From assembly GCA_903852755.1 (NCBI GenBank), contig CAINRS010000162.1:22430-86429 (forward strand): DNA of 64,000 bases, read 5' to 3'. The notes beneath the pieces were generated by a model. It ran no database searches and was not told the DNA's origin. It worked only from the letters and a program-made list of their open reading frames with translations. The translations under genes were made by a program, and so were the position numbers. Positions 24,098-33,106 of the stretch are shown in pieces; positions within the stretch are counted from its first letter, which is position 1, and each line of letters starts with the position of its first letter. The DNA comes from an uncultured Actinomycetes bacterium. GTDB lineage: Bacteria > Actinomycetota > Acidimicrobiia > Acidimicrobiales > Microtrichaceae.

Positions 24098-25645
24098 TCA
24101 GGTCGGTGGGCTGCGCTCCTGACGCCGACGGCCGAGGAGGAACATCGCAGCGGCCGCTGCGGTCGTGACGGCCGCCGCCACCCCCTGGGCGTGCAGGCCG
24201 TCGATCATCGCGGCCTGCTGGGCATCCGAGATCTCGTCGACCTCGGAGAGGGGCACGGCGTACTGCGAGGCGATGCTCTCCGAGCTCGCGCCGTCGCGCA
24301 TGGCCGCAGCGATCTCCGCGGACTGCTGGTTGTCGAGCCCATCGGCGGCGAGTTCGGTCCGCAGCGTGGTCGACGCCGCCCCGAAGACGATCGCGGTCAT
24401 GACGGCGACGCCGACGGCCCCGCCGACGTTCGATGCGGCCCCCTTGAACGCAGCTGCGCTGCCGTCCTCACCCGGGGGAGCCGAGTTCATGACTGCGTTC
24501 GTCACCGGGATCCCGGCTGCGGTCGACGCGGCGGCGTAGCAGCTCATCACGAGAATCGCGACGGCGACGGGGGTGTCGACCGTGATGAACAGGCAGAGCA
24601 GCAGGCTGGCGGCCACGAGCGAGATGCAGGTCACGCCGGTGACGGTGATGCCCCGGCGCTGCAGCATCCGTCGTGCCACCATCGCCCCGAGCACCCCGGC
24701 GAGCTGGGCGGGCACCATGGCCAGGGCCGTCTGCAGCGCATCGAATCCGTAGACGTACTGGTAGCCCATCGTCAGGTAGAACCACAGGTTGGCGAAGGGA
24801 ATCAGGATCACCGCGACGAGCAGGACGAGCACGCCGCCGCTGCGCAGCGCTGCGAGCGACAGCGACGGGTGCTGGATCCTCCGGAACGCAGCGACGAGCG
24901 CTGCGGCGCTGCACACCGTGGCCCCGAGCCGGAACACCGTCGAGCTCGACGCCCATCCGTCGGAGCTGATGGCGTTGATGGTCTGGACCCCGGCGGCGAG
25001 CGCCAGGCCGGCGAGCGCCGGCGTGAGCAGTTCGCCGTGGCCGTCGGCTCCGGGAGAGCGGGGCAGCGTCCGGCGGGCGGCGACGAGCATGGCCACCCCC
25101 GCCAGTGTCCAGAGCGCGACGACCAGTCGCCACGTCGCCGAGTCGACGAGCGCACCGGCGACGATCGGCGCCGACACGTACACGACGGGACCGATGATCG
25201 CGAAGGTCGCGAACGCCGACGCCCGTGCCCCGGGTGCGGAGACGCTCGCGCTCAGGAGTCCGAGCGCGACCACGACCAGCGCGGACGCACCGATGCTCTC
25301 GAGGATCAGACCGGTGACCGCGACCGGGAAGCTCGGAGCGATCGCGACCACCCCGCACCCGACGGTGAACACCGTGGCCCCCGCGGTGATGAGCCGTCGC
25401 TCGCCCCACCGGGACCCGAGCACCCCGGCCAGGAAGATCACGAGCAGGGCGGCGATGCTCGGGAGCTGGCGCACGACCGACTGCTGCGACTCCGACGCTC
25501 CGAGATCGGCGAGCATCGGGGTGAGGATGTAGTTGTACGTGGCCGGGACCACGGTGGCGGCGCCGACGATGATGCAGACGCCCAGCAGGATCCGGCGCTG
25601 GTGGCCGTCGAGCGTGACGTCGGCGTCGATCGCAGCGTCGGTCAC
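24098..25645 (-). CDS. MFS transporter (DHA2-like, about 14 helices)
   Basis: A 515-aa major facilitator with about 14 hydrophobic segments. The loop 2-3 motif appears as GVLGSRWGERRLI, and motif C-like Gly/Pro-rich helix 5 as AIIGPVVYVSAPIVAGAL. The DHA2 family includes multidrug and small-molecule exporters driven by the proton gradient. The GTG start overlaps the stop of the upstream F420-type oxidoreductase by 4 nt, so the two are translated as a unit. This suggests export or uptake linked to that oxidoreductase. The substrate cannot be inferred. Confidence 0.85.
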   Translation of the reverse strand: MTDAAIDADVTLDGHQRRILLGVCIIVGAATVVPATYNYILTPMLADLGASESQQSVVRQLPSIAALLVIFLAGVLGSRWGERRLITAGATVFTVGCGVVAIAPSFPVAVTGLILESIGASALVVVALGLLSASVSAPGARASAFATFAIIGPVVYVSAPIVAGALVDSATWRLVVALWTLAGVAMLVAARRTLPRSPGADGHGELLTPALAGLALAAGVQTINAISSDGWASSSTVFRLGATVCSAAALVAAFRRIQHPSLSLAALRSGGVLVLLVAVILIPFANLWFYLTMGYQYVYGFDALQTALAMVPAQLAGVLGAMVARRMLQRRGITVTGVTCISLVAASLLLCLFITVDTPVAVAILVMSCYAAASTAAGIPVTNAVMNSAPPGEDGSAAAFKGAASNVGGAVGVAVMTAIVFGAASTTLRTELAADGLDNQQSAEIAAAMRDGASSESIASQYAVPLSEVDEISDAQQAAMIDGLHAQGVAAAVTTAAAAAMFLLGRRRQERSPPT

Positions 25646-26685
25646 GGTGTGCCCGCCGCTCTGCCGGCCGCCGACCCGGAGTGCAGGTCGGCGACGACCT
25701 CGGCGAGGTGGCGGGGGTCGGGGGCACGGTTGTTCACCAGACTCACCGAGTCCGAGATGCCCTCCAGTCGGGCCCGGATGGCCGGAGCGATCTGGTGCGG
25801 TTCACCGACGACGGCGATCGTCTCGAGCAGGTCGTCGTCGATGAGGGTTCCCATCTCGTCCCACCGACCGGCACGCGCGAGTCGCTGCAGCTCAGGCAGG
25901 AGGTCGCCGTGGCCGTGCAGCTCGAACACCGGTTGGTAGGCGGGCGTCGTGGCGTAGAACGCGAGCTGGGTGCGCACGGCCTCGCGGCTCAGGTCGAACT
26001 CCCGCTCGTCGCGTCCGGTGACGACGATCGTCACGCAGACCACCTCGAGCTCGTCCGGGTCCCGCCCCGTGCGACCCGCTCCCCGGGCGAGCGCCGGGAG
26101 GGTGAGTTCGAGCAGCGAGCGGCGGCTGTTGACCGGGTGGACGAGCAGACCATCGGCCACCTCGCCGGCGACGGCGGTCATGGCCGGGCCGACTGCGCCG
26201 AGCAGGATCGGCGGCGGGTGGGAGTCGAGCGGGCCGGGGTCGAACGCCGGGACCATCCGGGTGTGGGTGTAGAACTCGCCGTCGAAGGCCAGCGGTGTGC
26301 CGTCCTGCCAGCAGGACCAGATGGCCCGGACGGCGAGCACGAGCTCGCGCATGCGCGCTGACGGCTGTGACCACGGCATGGAGAAACGCTGCTCGACGTG
26401 CGGCCGGATCTGCGAGCCGAGACCCAGGGTGAACCGGCCTCCGGTGAGCGCCTGCAGGTCCCACCCGGCGTTGGCGATCGTCATGGGGGAGCGGGCGAAC
26501 GCGATGGCGAGGGCCGTCCCCAGACCGATGCGTCGGGTGTGCTCGGCGGCGACGGCGAGGGGCAGGAACGGGTCGTGCTTGGCCTCGAACGAGAACGCCC
26601 GGTCGTAGCCAAGGTCCTCGAGCTCGCGGTAGACGGTCCGCGACGTCGACAGGTCGTCGGTCGGGACGGTCATCGACACGCGCAC
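25642..26685 (-). CDS. LLM-class F420-dependent oxidoreductase
   Basis: A luciferase-like monooxygenase fold (TIM barrel) of the F420-dependent type, about 347 aa. Recognisable: an N-terminal first strand then ELEDLGYDRAFSFEAKHDPFLPLA, IGLGTALAIAFARSPMTIA, LQALTGGRFTLGLGSQIRPH, and the C-terminal AVVGEPHQIAPAIRARLEGI. These match the actinobacterial subfamily known as TIGR03617. Cofactor use is inferred from family membership. Four GTG codons cluster at the start (26694, 26691, 26685, 26679), plus an ATG at 26673; 26685 is chosen because it lies 7 nt after the inferred -10 box. It forms an operon with the MFS gene. Confidence 0.82.
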   Translation of the reverse strand: MRVSMTVPTDDLSTSRTVYRELEDLGYDRAFSFEAKHDPFLPLAVAAEHTRRIGLGTALAIAFARSPMTIANAGWDLQALTGGRFTLGLGSQIRPHVEQRFSMPWSQPSARMRELVLAVRAIWSCWQDGTPLAFDGEFYTHTRMVPAFDPGPLDSHPPPILLGAVGPAMTAVAGEVADGLLVHPVNSRRSLLELTLPALARGAGRTGRDPDELEVVCVTIVVTGRDEREFDLSREAVRTQLAFYATTPAYQPVFELHGHGDLLPELQRLARAGRWDEMGTLIDDDLLETIAVVGEPHQIAPAIRARLEGISDSVSLVNNRAPDPRHLAEVVADLHSGSAAGRAAGTP

Positions 26686-26692
26686 CCGCACC

Positions 26693-26721
26693 ACGCGACC
26701 GTGCCCGGCGCCGGGTGTCAA
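26693..26721 (-). promoter_or_regulatory. Candidate promoter of the LLM-MFS operon
   Basis: On the minus strand a perfect TTGACA (26721-26716), a 17-nt spacer and a weak TCGCGT (26698-26693) precede the start region by 7 nt. The -10 is poor, so this rests on the -35 and spacing. Confidence 0.35.
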
Positions 26722-26851
26722 CCCGAACCGGGTCTGCGATCGCCGTCGGCCTCGGCGCGCAGCCCCCGCCCGGCGGCGGCAGTACGCTGACCCAGCGCCA
26801 GTGCTGGTCCGGCGTGAGTCGGGCGAAGGCCCGCTGCGTGGAGGTCGCCCG

Positions 26852-27607
26852 GTGGAGCAGCGGAGGTTGACGGTGGCCGGGGCGCTCATCGCCCTCTACG
26901 GACTGGGGGCGGTCGTGTACGGCTGGGTGTTCCCCGGCCTGAGCGACGACGCGATGGGTGCGCACGTCGACCTGTTCTACGGCGGGTTCACCGTCCTGTT
27001 CCTGGCGGTGATCGCAGCCACCTCCGGGTGGCGAGCCGTCGGCCTGGTCGGACGTGACCGGCACCCGGTCGTCCGATGGATCGTCGTGCTCGCCGTCGTC
27101 GACCTGCTGTTTCTCCTCTCCTACTTTGCGGCGTCACTGCTCGGCTACTCGGGCCAGGAGGGGGCGGTCTGGATCATTCTGGTCAACCTTGCGTTCGTGG
27201 CATTCAACGAGGAGGTTCTGTTCCGAGGGTTCCTGTGGAGCGCAATCGACACCCCCAGCCCGGCGCAACGGATCCTGATCGTCTCGCTCGTGTTCGGGCT
27301 GTTCCACCTCGTCAACGGGTTCACCGGTGAGTCGTGGGGGAGCGCGCTGTTCCAGGTGGTCCTGGTGTTCCTGGCGAGCATCCTGGACGGGGTTGTCAGG
27401 TACGGCACGGGGAGTCTCTGGCCGACCATCGTCCTGCACTTCCTCTGGGATGCCTCGGGTGTGCTCGGTGCGGGCAGCGTCGCCGACGTGCTGGGTCCGG
27501 TGCTGCAGTTCGCCATCGTCGTCGCCGGCCTGGTGGCGCTGGCGGTGATCGCTACACGACGAGGTGGTGAGGGCCGTTCGTCGGCGGCGGTGGCGACGAG
27601 GGGCTGA
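26852..27607 (+). CDS. CPBP-family intramembrane metalloprotease (first of a pair)
   Basis: A 251-aa membrane protein of the CPBP family (Rce1/Abi type), with about 7-8 hydrophobic segments. Motif 1 is NEEVLFRG with Glu120, Glu121 and Arg125; motif 2 is FGLFHLVNG with His152; motif 3 is WPTIVLHFLWD with His196 and Asp200. All catalytic positions are present. GTG at 26852 is chosen because GGAGGT lies 6 nt upstream. These proteases cleave membrane-associated substrates; bacterial roles include bacteriocin self-immunity and protein processing. A homologous gene follows 120 bp downstream. Confidence 0.82.
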   Translation: MEQRRLTVAGALIALYGLGAVVYGWVFPGLSDDAMGAHVDLFYGGFTVLFLAVIAATSGWRAVGLVGRDRHPVVRWIVVLAVVDLLFLLSYFAASLLGYSGQEGAVWIILVNLAFVAFNEEVLFRGFLWSAIDTPSPAQRILIVSLVFGLFHLVNGFTGESWGSALFQVVLVFLASILDGVVRYGTGSLWPTIVLHFLWDASGVLGAGSVADVLGPVLQFAIVVAGLVALAVIATRRGGEGRSSAAVATRG

Positions 27608-27727
27608 ACCGGTCGCCTGTGGCGGACCGTGGACGCCGTCGAGAGTCGGTCCGAGTCGCCCCGGTCCCGGCGCCCGGTGAGAGGATGCGCTGCGTGCATC
27701 TCGGGCGCAGCGGAATCGGAGGTGACG

Positions 27728-28537
27728 GTGATCTCGAGGACTGACCGCGGGGACGTGCCGGTCCGGCGGGTTCTCTCGGCGCCCGGATTCGTGGTCGTGC
27801 TCGCCGCCGTCGTGGGGTCGTACTTCGCATCGGCGTGGTTGCTCGAACAGATCTCGGGTCTGGATGCTGGTTACGACGACTTCCCCGACGCCCGGACCGT
27901 CCTGACCGTCGTCGCCCTGCCGTACCTGGTGTCCGCCTCGGTCGTGGTGGCGGTGATCACGGCGTTGCGGTGGTGGCCTCCGGTCGTGCGGGAGCACCTC
28001 CGGGCCCGGCGGTGGGTGTGGGCCGTCAGCGCCGGCCCCGTCGTCGTGGCGCTGCTGGTGGCGACCGACATCGGGAACGTCACGTCGAGCGGTGTCGCGC
28101 TCACGCTGGCGGTGGCGCTCGTCGCCGTGCTGGTCGGCATCGTGGAGGAGCTCACCTTCCGGGGCGTCGCCATCGAGTTCCTGCGGTCTCGCGGCGTGGC
28201 GGAATTGGCCGTGGCTGGATGGTCATCCCTGCTCTTCGGGCTGTTCCACCTCACGAACGCACCCGAGAACGGTCTGCTGCCGTCCGTCGTCCAGGTGGTC
28301 GTCACGACCGGGTCCGGATTCCTCTTCTACCTGGGGCGACGGGTCTCGGGTGGGATCGCATGGCCGATCGCTGCGCATGCGGTGTGGGACTTCGCCCTCT
28401 TCACGGGGACGATGGGAGGGGCGTCGACGTCGTCGACCTCCCGGTGGGCGGTCGTCGGTCTCGTCGAGGTCGTCGCCGTCGTCGTCGCAGTCGTGCGACG
28501 CAGCAGGATCGATGCTTCGCCGCAGACCGCAGCGTGA
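27728..28537 (+). CDS. CPBP-family intramembrane metalloprotease (second of a pair)
   Basis: A 269-aa protein with the same architecture as the preceding one. Motif 1 is VEELTFRG with Glu140, Glu141 and Arg145; motif 2 is FGLFHLTNA with His174; motif 3 is WPIAAHAVWD with His217 and Asp221. The GTG at 27728 has GGAGG 5 nt upstream. Apart from the three motifs the pair differs widely, so this is either an old duplication or two separate members placed in tandem. The 120-bp gap before it has a 7-bp hairpin (CGCTGCG / CGCAGCG) just upstream of the ribosome site. Confidence 0.82.
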   Translation: MISRTDRGDVPVRRVLSAPGFVVVLAAVVGSYFASAWLLEQISGLDAGYDDFPDARTVLTVVALPYLVSASVVVAVITALRWWPPVVREHLRARRWVWAVSAGPVVVALLVATDIGNVTSSGVALTLAVALVAVLVGIVEELTFRGVAIEFLRSRGVAELAVAGWSSLLFGLFHLTNAPENGLLPSVVQVVVTTGSGFLFYLGRRVSGGIAWPIAAHAVWDFALFTGTMGGASTSSTSRWAVVGLVEVVAVVVAVVRRSRIDASPQTAA

Positions 28538-28573
28538 GCGTCGGGCCCACCTGCTCGGGCGGGCGACGAGGAG

Positions 28574-28657
<84 letters not shown>

Positions 28658-28723
28658 GAGTGGAGTCCGCATCGTAGGGGAGCGCCGGTCACGGCTCCAG
28701 CCCGGAGCACCGGCGCCCTCCTC

Positions 28724-29032
28724 TCAGGCGGCGCCGGTGACTTCGGTGACGACCTCGTAGGACGCCACGCTCGGTGGCTCGCCACCCTCCCGCGGCCCGT
28801 GGCCGTGTGCGGCACGGAACGCGTCCGACGTGACCCAGTTGCGGAACGCGGTTTCGTCGGTGAACTCCATGACGGCGACGTACGGGTCCTCGTCACGGTG
28901 CGGGCGAAGCAGTGCGGCCCGGTGCAGTCCCGGCACGTCGCCGAGCGTCGAGGTCATGTTGCCCGAGAAGTGCGACTCGAAGGTCCCGGCCTGCTCGGCG
29001 GGCACCTCGAGGCGGTTCATCACGATGTACAT
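28724..29032 (-). CDS. Antibiotic-biosynthesis-monooxygenase family protein, IsdG/MhuD-like
   Basis: A 102-aa ferredoxin-like alpha+beta barrel protein. The heme-degrading triad of IsdG (Asn7, Trp67, His77) is matched by Asn6 (MNRLEV), Trp66 (FRNWVTSDAF) and His76 (RAAHG), with identical spacing. This supports heme oxygenase activity releasing iron, though it remains an inference. There is no secretion signal. The ATG is preceded by GGAGACCCC. A TAGCAT -10 box lies about 50 nt upstream. It lies between tRNA-Leu and the fhaA operon. Confidence 0.75.
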   Translation of the reverse strand: MYIVMNRLEVPAEQAGTFESHFSGNMTSTLGDVPGLHRAALLRPHRDEDPYVAVMEFTDETAFRNWVTSDAFRAAHGHGPREGGEPPSVASYEVVTEVTGAA

Positions 29033-29140
29033 GGGGTCTCCGTCTGGTCGGGAGTCGTGGTCGGGGAGCAGACCTCGATGCTACCGGTGGTCGCGGAGGG
29101 CTCCCGTGCGGGGCGGAGGCCCGCTGTCCACCGCCGTCGC

Positions 29141-29146
29141 TATCGT
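29141..29146 (+). promoter_or_regulatory. -10 box of the fhaA-pknB operon promoter
   Basis: TATCGT, 7 nt before the ATG of fhaA. This spacing predicts a leaderless or nearly leaderless message for the cell-division kinase operon. Confidence 0.45.
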
Positions 29147-29153
29147 GTCCCGC

Positions 29154-29813
29154 ATGCCCGCTCAGGGGTTCGAGGCCCGTCTGGAACGACTGGTCGAGAC
29201 AACGTTCGGCCGACTCTTCAGGTCGGGTCTGCAACCGGCCGAGTTCGGCCGGAAGCTGCGCCGTGCCATGGACGACCACAAGGTGGTCAGCGCCGCCGGT
29301 CGGGTGGTCGTGGCCAACCGGTTCGACTTCAGCGTGTCGACGGCCGACGCCGAGTCGCTCGAGGGGATGGAGGGCACGCTGCGACGTGAGCTCGCGGAGC
29401 TCGCCCGGGGCCACGCCCGGGACGAGGGCTACGCCTTCGTGGGACCGGTCGAGGTGACGCTCGACACCGACGCAGGGGTGCCCCGTGGCACGATCGACCT
29501 CGAGGCCCGGATCGTCGAGGGCCCGGGTGCCCTCCCTCCCGGTTCGCTGCTCCTGCCCACCGGCGACCGGGTGCCGCTCGGGGAGTACGAGGTGACCCTC
29601 GGCCGGAACGACGACTGCACCGTGATCCTGGCCGACCCGAACGTGAGCCGGCAGCACGCCGTGGTGCGTCCGGATGGAGAGGGGTACGTGGTCGTCGACC
29701 GGGGCTCCACCAACGGGACCAAGGTCAACGGGGCCCGGATCACCGAGCACCACCTGGTTCCGGGGGACGTCGTGCAGCTCGGGAACACCGTCGTCCGCTT
29801 CGAGGCGTCGTAG
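29154..29813 (+). CDS. fhaA: FHA-domain protein FhaA (DUF3662 + FHA)
   Basis: A 219-aa protein. The N-terminal DUF3662 domain (about 1-115) contains RLFRSGLQPAEFGRKLRRAMD. A short linker follows, then a phosphothreonine-binding FHA domain (about 140-219) with LGRNDDCTVIL, SRQHAVV and GSTNGTKVNG. In mycobacteria FhaA binds phosphorylated MviN and regulates peptidoglycan synthesis; the same is expected here. It is much shorter than the mycobacterial protein because the long central linker is missing. It leads a tightly spaced operon. The ATG at 29154 follows a TATCGT box. Confidence 0.92.
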   Translation: MPAQGFEARLERLVETTFGRLFRSGLQPAEFGRKLRRAMDDHKVVSAAGRVVVANRFDFSVSTADAESLEGMEGTLRRELAELARGHARDEGYAFVGPVEVTLDTDAGVPRGTIDLEARIVEGPGALPPGSLLLPTGDRVPLGEYEVTLGRNDDCTVILADPNVSRQHAVVRPDGEGYVVVDRGSTNGTKVNGARITEHHLVPGDVVQLGNTVVRFEAS

Positions 29814-29821
29814 GAGCCGAC

Positions 29822-30340
29822 GTGCCCGAGCAGCTCCTCACCGTCCTCAAGCTGTGCCTGTTGGCGCTGGTCTACCTGTTCTTCCTCCGTGTCCTGCGGG
29901 CGGTGTGGGCCGAGGTGGGTCCACTGCGTGCCGCTGCCGGCCAGCCGGCACGACCGGCGCCGGGCGCCGCAGTGCCGGAGCCGGCGACCGGGGGTCGCAA
30001 GGGGAGGTCCGGCCGGGCCGCACGGTCACGTTCGTCGCGTCGGCAACCCTCCGTGCCCTCACGGCTCGTCACCGTCGAGCCCGCCGCGAGGGCGGGTACC
30101 GAGGCGGCGCTCGGTCCGGAGCTGACCGTCGGCCGTGCTGCCGGATGCTCGCTCGTGTTCGACGAGCGGTTCGTCTCGCAGGTCCACTGCCGGATCTTCG
30201 TGCGGGACGGGTCGGTGTTCGTCGAGGACCTGGGCTCCACCAACGGCACCTGGGTCAACGGTGCCCGGGTGGTGGGACAGATGCCGGCCCGGCTCGGTGA
30301 CCGCATCCAGGTCGGCAACGTCGTGCTGGAGGTCCGGTGA
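29822..30340 (+). CDS. fhaB: FHA-domain membrane protein FhaB/FipA
   Basis: A 172-aa protein with one N-terminal membrane helix (about 5-24), a basic Arg/Ser/Pro-rich linker and a C-terminal FHA domain (about 97-172) with VGRAAGCSLVF, SQVHCRI and GSTNGTWVNG. The mycobacterial homologue binds phosphorylated division proteins (FtsZ-FtsQ link) and is phosphorylated by PknA/PknB. It starts 8 nt after fhaA and its stop overlaps the phosphatase start by 4 nt (GTGA). Confidence 0.92.
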   Translation: MPEQLLTVLKLCLLALVYLFFLRVLRAVWAEVGPLRAAAGQPARPAPGAAVPEPATGGRKGRSGRAARSRSSRRQPSVPSRLVTVEPAARAGTEAALGPELTVGRAAGCSLVFDERFVSQVHCRIFVRDGSVFVEDLGSTNGTWVNGARVVGQMPARLGDRIQVGNVVLEVR

Positions 30341-31749
30341 CGATCCTCCAGGCCGGATCGGCCACCGTCGTCGGGCAGGTGCGCGCCGCCAACGAGGACA
30401 GCCACCAGGTCGTGGACCGCCTGGCCGTCGTCGCAGACGGAATGGGCGGCCACCGAGGCGGTGCGGTCGCCTCGGCCACGGCGGTGCAGGCGATCACGAG
30501 CGGTTCCGTCGGCACGCTCGAGGAGCTCGTCGCCGCCGTCCAGCAGGCGAACCGCCAGGTGTTCGACGACGCCCGCGCGGACGCCGACCTGCGGGGCATG
30601 GGGACGACGGTGTGCCTGGTCGGACTCGTCGACCACGAGGGCACCGACGAGCTCGCCGTGCTCAACGTCGGCGACAGCCGCGTCTACCTGCTCGCCGCCG
30701 GGGTCATGGAGCAGCTCACCGAGGACCACTCGCTCGTCGAGACCCTGGTCCGGGAGGGCCGTCTGAGCCCCGAGGACGCGGAGGTCCATCCGCAGCGCAA
30801 CGTGCTGACGCGTGCGCTCGGTGTCGACTCGGCGGTCGCGGTGGACGCGTGGCTGCTGCGGCCGGCCGACGGTGACCGGCTCCTGCTGTGCAGCGACGGA
30901 CTGTTCAACGAGGTGGCCGAGGACCGGATCGCCGAGCTGCTCGCCGAACCCGACGCTCCGGAGCTCGTCGCCCGTCGACTGTGCGCCGAGGCCGACGCCG
31001 CCGGGGGCCGGGACAACATCACGGTCGTCGTCGTCGACGTCGCCGGTGCCGGCAACCCGCCGGCACCGCTCGTGGAGCGCTACCGCCGCTTCAGCACGCC
31101 GTCGGTCGACCTGTTCGGCGACGACGACGGGCCCCGCACCGACACGGTGCTCGCCGTCGTCGCCACCGGATCTCCCCAGGGTGAGGCGGAGCCGGTGCCG
31201 GATCCTGCCGACCCGGCCCCCCCGGTGACCGCAGGACCCCCCGAGGAGCGCGGCGAGCGAGCTGCGGACGCACCTGAGGTCGGCACGGAACCGTCGACCC
31301 CCGTCGTCACGGGGGACACCGACGGGGCGGACCGCCGGAGCTGGTGGCGGGTCGCCGCCTTCGCAGCGGCGCTGCTGGCGGTCGCCGGCCTGGCCGTGGC
31401 GGCTGTCACCTTCGTCGGCCGGCAGGGCTTCTTCCTGGACACCGAGGGCGACCGGGTGACGGTCTTCGCCGGGCAGGTCTGGGGCAGGGCGTGGTTCGCT
31501 CCGGAACCGGTCGCCCCGACGGGGTTCTCCCTGGACGACCTCACCGAGAACGGTCGGCGGGAGGTGGCCACGCGGAAGCGCTTCAACGACGTGGCCGAGG
31601 CCCGGAACTTCGTGACCGGCAACACGACGACCACCACCACGACCACGACGACGACCACGACGAGTACGACGACCGTCCCGCCGCCTGTCGTGCCCCCGCC
31701 GCCTGTCGTGCCCGTTCCACCGGCCGTCCCTCCTCCCCCCGGACCCTGA
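30337..31749 (+). CDS. pstP: PP2C-family Ser/Thr phosphatase PstP
   Basis: A 470-aa protein. The catalytic domain (about 1-235) has all metal-ligand motifs: ANEDSH, VADGMGGH, NVGDSRVY, CSDGL and GGRDNITV. A long acidic/Pro-rich juxtamembrane linker leads to a membrane helix (about 335-357), a short extracytoplasmic segment and a Thr/Pro-rich tail with a run of 13 Thr, encoded by ACC/ACG codons. It would dephosphorylate PknB and its targets, such as FhaA/FhaB. It lies fourth-base-overlapped with fhaB, which supports co-translation. Confidence 0.93.
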   Translation: MTILQAGSATVVGQVRAANEDSHQVVDRLAVVADGMGGHRGGAVASATAVQAITSGSVGTLEELVAAVQQANRQVFDDARADADLRGMGTTVCLVGLVDHEGTDELAVLNVGDSRVYLLAAGVMEQLTEDHSLVETLVREGRLSPEDAEVHPQRNVLTRALGVDSAVAVDAWLLRPADGDRLLLCSDGLFNEVAEDRIAELLAEPDAPELVARRLCAEADAAGGRDNITVVVVDVAGAGNPPAPLVERYRRFSTPSVDLFGDDDGPRTDTVLAVVATGSPQGEAEPVPDPADPAPPVTAGPPEERGERAADAPEVGTEPSTPVVTGDTDGADRRSWWRVAAFAAALLAVAGLAVAAVTFVGRQGFFLDTEGDRVTVFAGQVWGRAWFAPEPVAPTGFSLDDLTENGRREVATRKRFNDVAEARNFVTGNTTTTTTTTTTTTTSTTTVPPPVVPPPPVVPVPPAVPPPPGP

Positions 31750-31756
31750 GCGCGGC

Positions 31757-33106
31757 GTGACCGCTACGGCGCCTCCCTCTCCGGCCGCACCGCGGCCGAA
31801 CGTCCAGGCCATCGGCACCCGCCGTCGGACCACCGAACTGGGGCTGCTCGTCCTGTCCGCGATCACCATCCTGGGCGCGTACGCGCTTGCCAGCCTGGGT
31901 CGCAACGCGTCGCTCCCCGCCGACATCCTCCCGTTCCTGGGCGTGATCCTGGTGCTGCTGATCGCCGCCCACCTGGCGGTCCGGCGGTGGGCCCGGTGCT
32001 CCGACGCCCTCCTGCTCCCGATCGTGGCGCTGCTGAACGGCCTCGGCTTCGTCTTCATCGCCCGGCTCGACGAGCAGCTCGCCGGGCTCCAGGCCACCTG
32101 GACCGGCGTGGGCATCGCGGCGTTCATCGTGACGCTCGTGGTCGTCCGCGACGTCCGGGTGCTCCAGCGGTACCGCTACACCTTCGGGCTCCTCGGCGTG
32201 GTGCTGCTGCTGCTCCCGCTCCTGCCCGTGTTCGGCCAGAACATCAATGGCGCCCGGATCTGGGTGGCGTTCGGGCCGGTGAGCTTCCAGCCCGGTGAGT
32301 TCGCCAAGATCGCGCTCGCCATCTTCTTCGCCGGGTACCTGGTCGAGCGACGGGAGATCCTCGGGGTGGCCACGTTCCGGGTCGGTCCCTTCACGACGCC
32401 GGACCCCCGGCAGTTCGCCCCCGTGCTGGTGGCCTGGGGCATCTCGCTGCTCGTCGTCATCTTCCAGCGTGACCTGGGCTCGGCGCTCCTGTTCTTCCTG
32501 CTGTTCCTGGTGACCCTGTGGGTGGCGACGGGGCGGGTGGTGTACGTGGTGATCGGCTTCCTGCTGTTCGGTGTGGGGGCGTTCGTCAGCTGGACCCAGT
32601 TCTCACACGTGCAGGACCGGGTGTCGATCTGGCTGGACCCGTGGGCGGACCCGTCCGGCTCGGGCTACCAGGTGATCCAGGCGGCGTACGCCCTGGCCTG
32701 GGGTGGCACGTCCGGGGTGGGACCGGGTCTCGGGATCGTCGACCGGATCCCCTTCGACGAGACCGACTTCATCGTGGCGATCATCGGAGAGGAGCTCGGC
32801 CTGCTCGGCACCACGGCCGTGCTCGTGGCGTTCCTGTTGCTGGCCGGGAGCGGGCTGCGCATCGCCAAGGGCGCCGGCGCGACGTTCGGCACGCTGCTGG
32901 CCGTCGGGCTCACCTCGCTCATCGCCTTCCAGGCGTTCATCATCATGGCGGGGGTGACCCGGCTCCTGCCGCTGACCGGGGTGACCCTGCCGTTCGTCTC
33001 CTACGGCGGTTCCTCGCTGGTGTCGAACTACGTCCTCATCGCGCTGCTGCTGCGCATCTCGGACCAGTCGGTCCGCCGGGCGCCCGACCCGTTGGCCGCG
33101 CTGTGA
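31757..33106 (+). CDS. rodA: SEDS peptidoglycan glycosyltransferase RodA/FtsW
   Basis: A 449-aa integral membrane protein with ten expected helices. SEDS marks: GFQPGEFAK-like segment seen as SFQPGEFAKIALAIF, FQRDLGSALLFF, and the C-terminal FIIMAGVTRLLPLTGVTLPF plus SYGGSSLVSNY. The catalytic Asp of the large loop is likely in VDRIPFDETDFIVAIIGEE. It polymerises glycan strands from lipid II and works with the downstream penicillin-binding protein, whose GTG start overlaps its stop by 4 nt. RodA is favoured over FtsW from this actinobacterial gene order. Confidence 0.93.
   Translation: MTATAPPSPAAPRPNVQAIGTRRRTTELGLLVLSAITILGAYALASLGRNASLPADILPFLGVILVLLIAAHLAVRRWARCSDALLLPIVALLNGLGFVFIARLDEQLAGLQATWTGVGIAAFIVTLVVVRDVRVLQRYRYTFGLLGVVLLLLPLLPVFGQNINGARIWVAFGPVSFQPGEFAKIALAIFFAGYLVERREILGVATFRVGPFTTPDPRQFAPVLVAWGISLLVVIFQRDLGSALLFFLLFLVTLWVATGRVVYVVIGFLLFGVGAFVSWTQFSHVQDRVSIWLDPWADPSGSGYQVIQAAYALAWGGTSGVGPGLGIVDRIPFDETDFIVAIIGEELGLLGTTAVLVAFLLLAGSGLRIAKGAGATFGTLLAVGLTSLIAFQAFIIMAGVTRLLPLTGVTLPFVSYGGSSLVSNYVLIALLLRISDQSVRRAPDPLAAL

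Noticed and set aside
32518..33102. N-terminal extension of the PBP frame into rodA
   Set aside because: Out of frame with rodA and Arg-rich; the GTG at 33103 overlaps the rodA stop and begins a normal signal-anchor.
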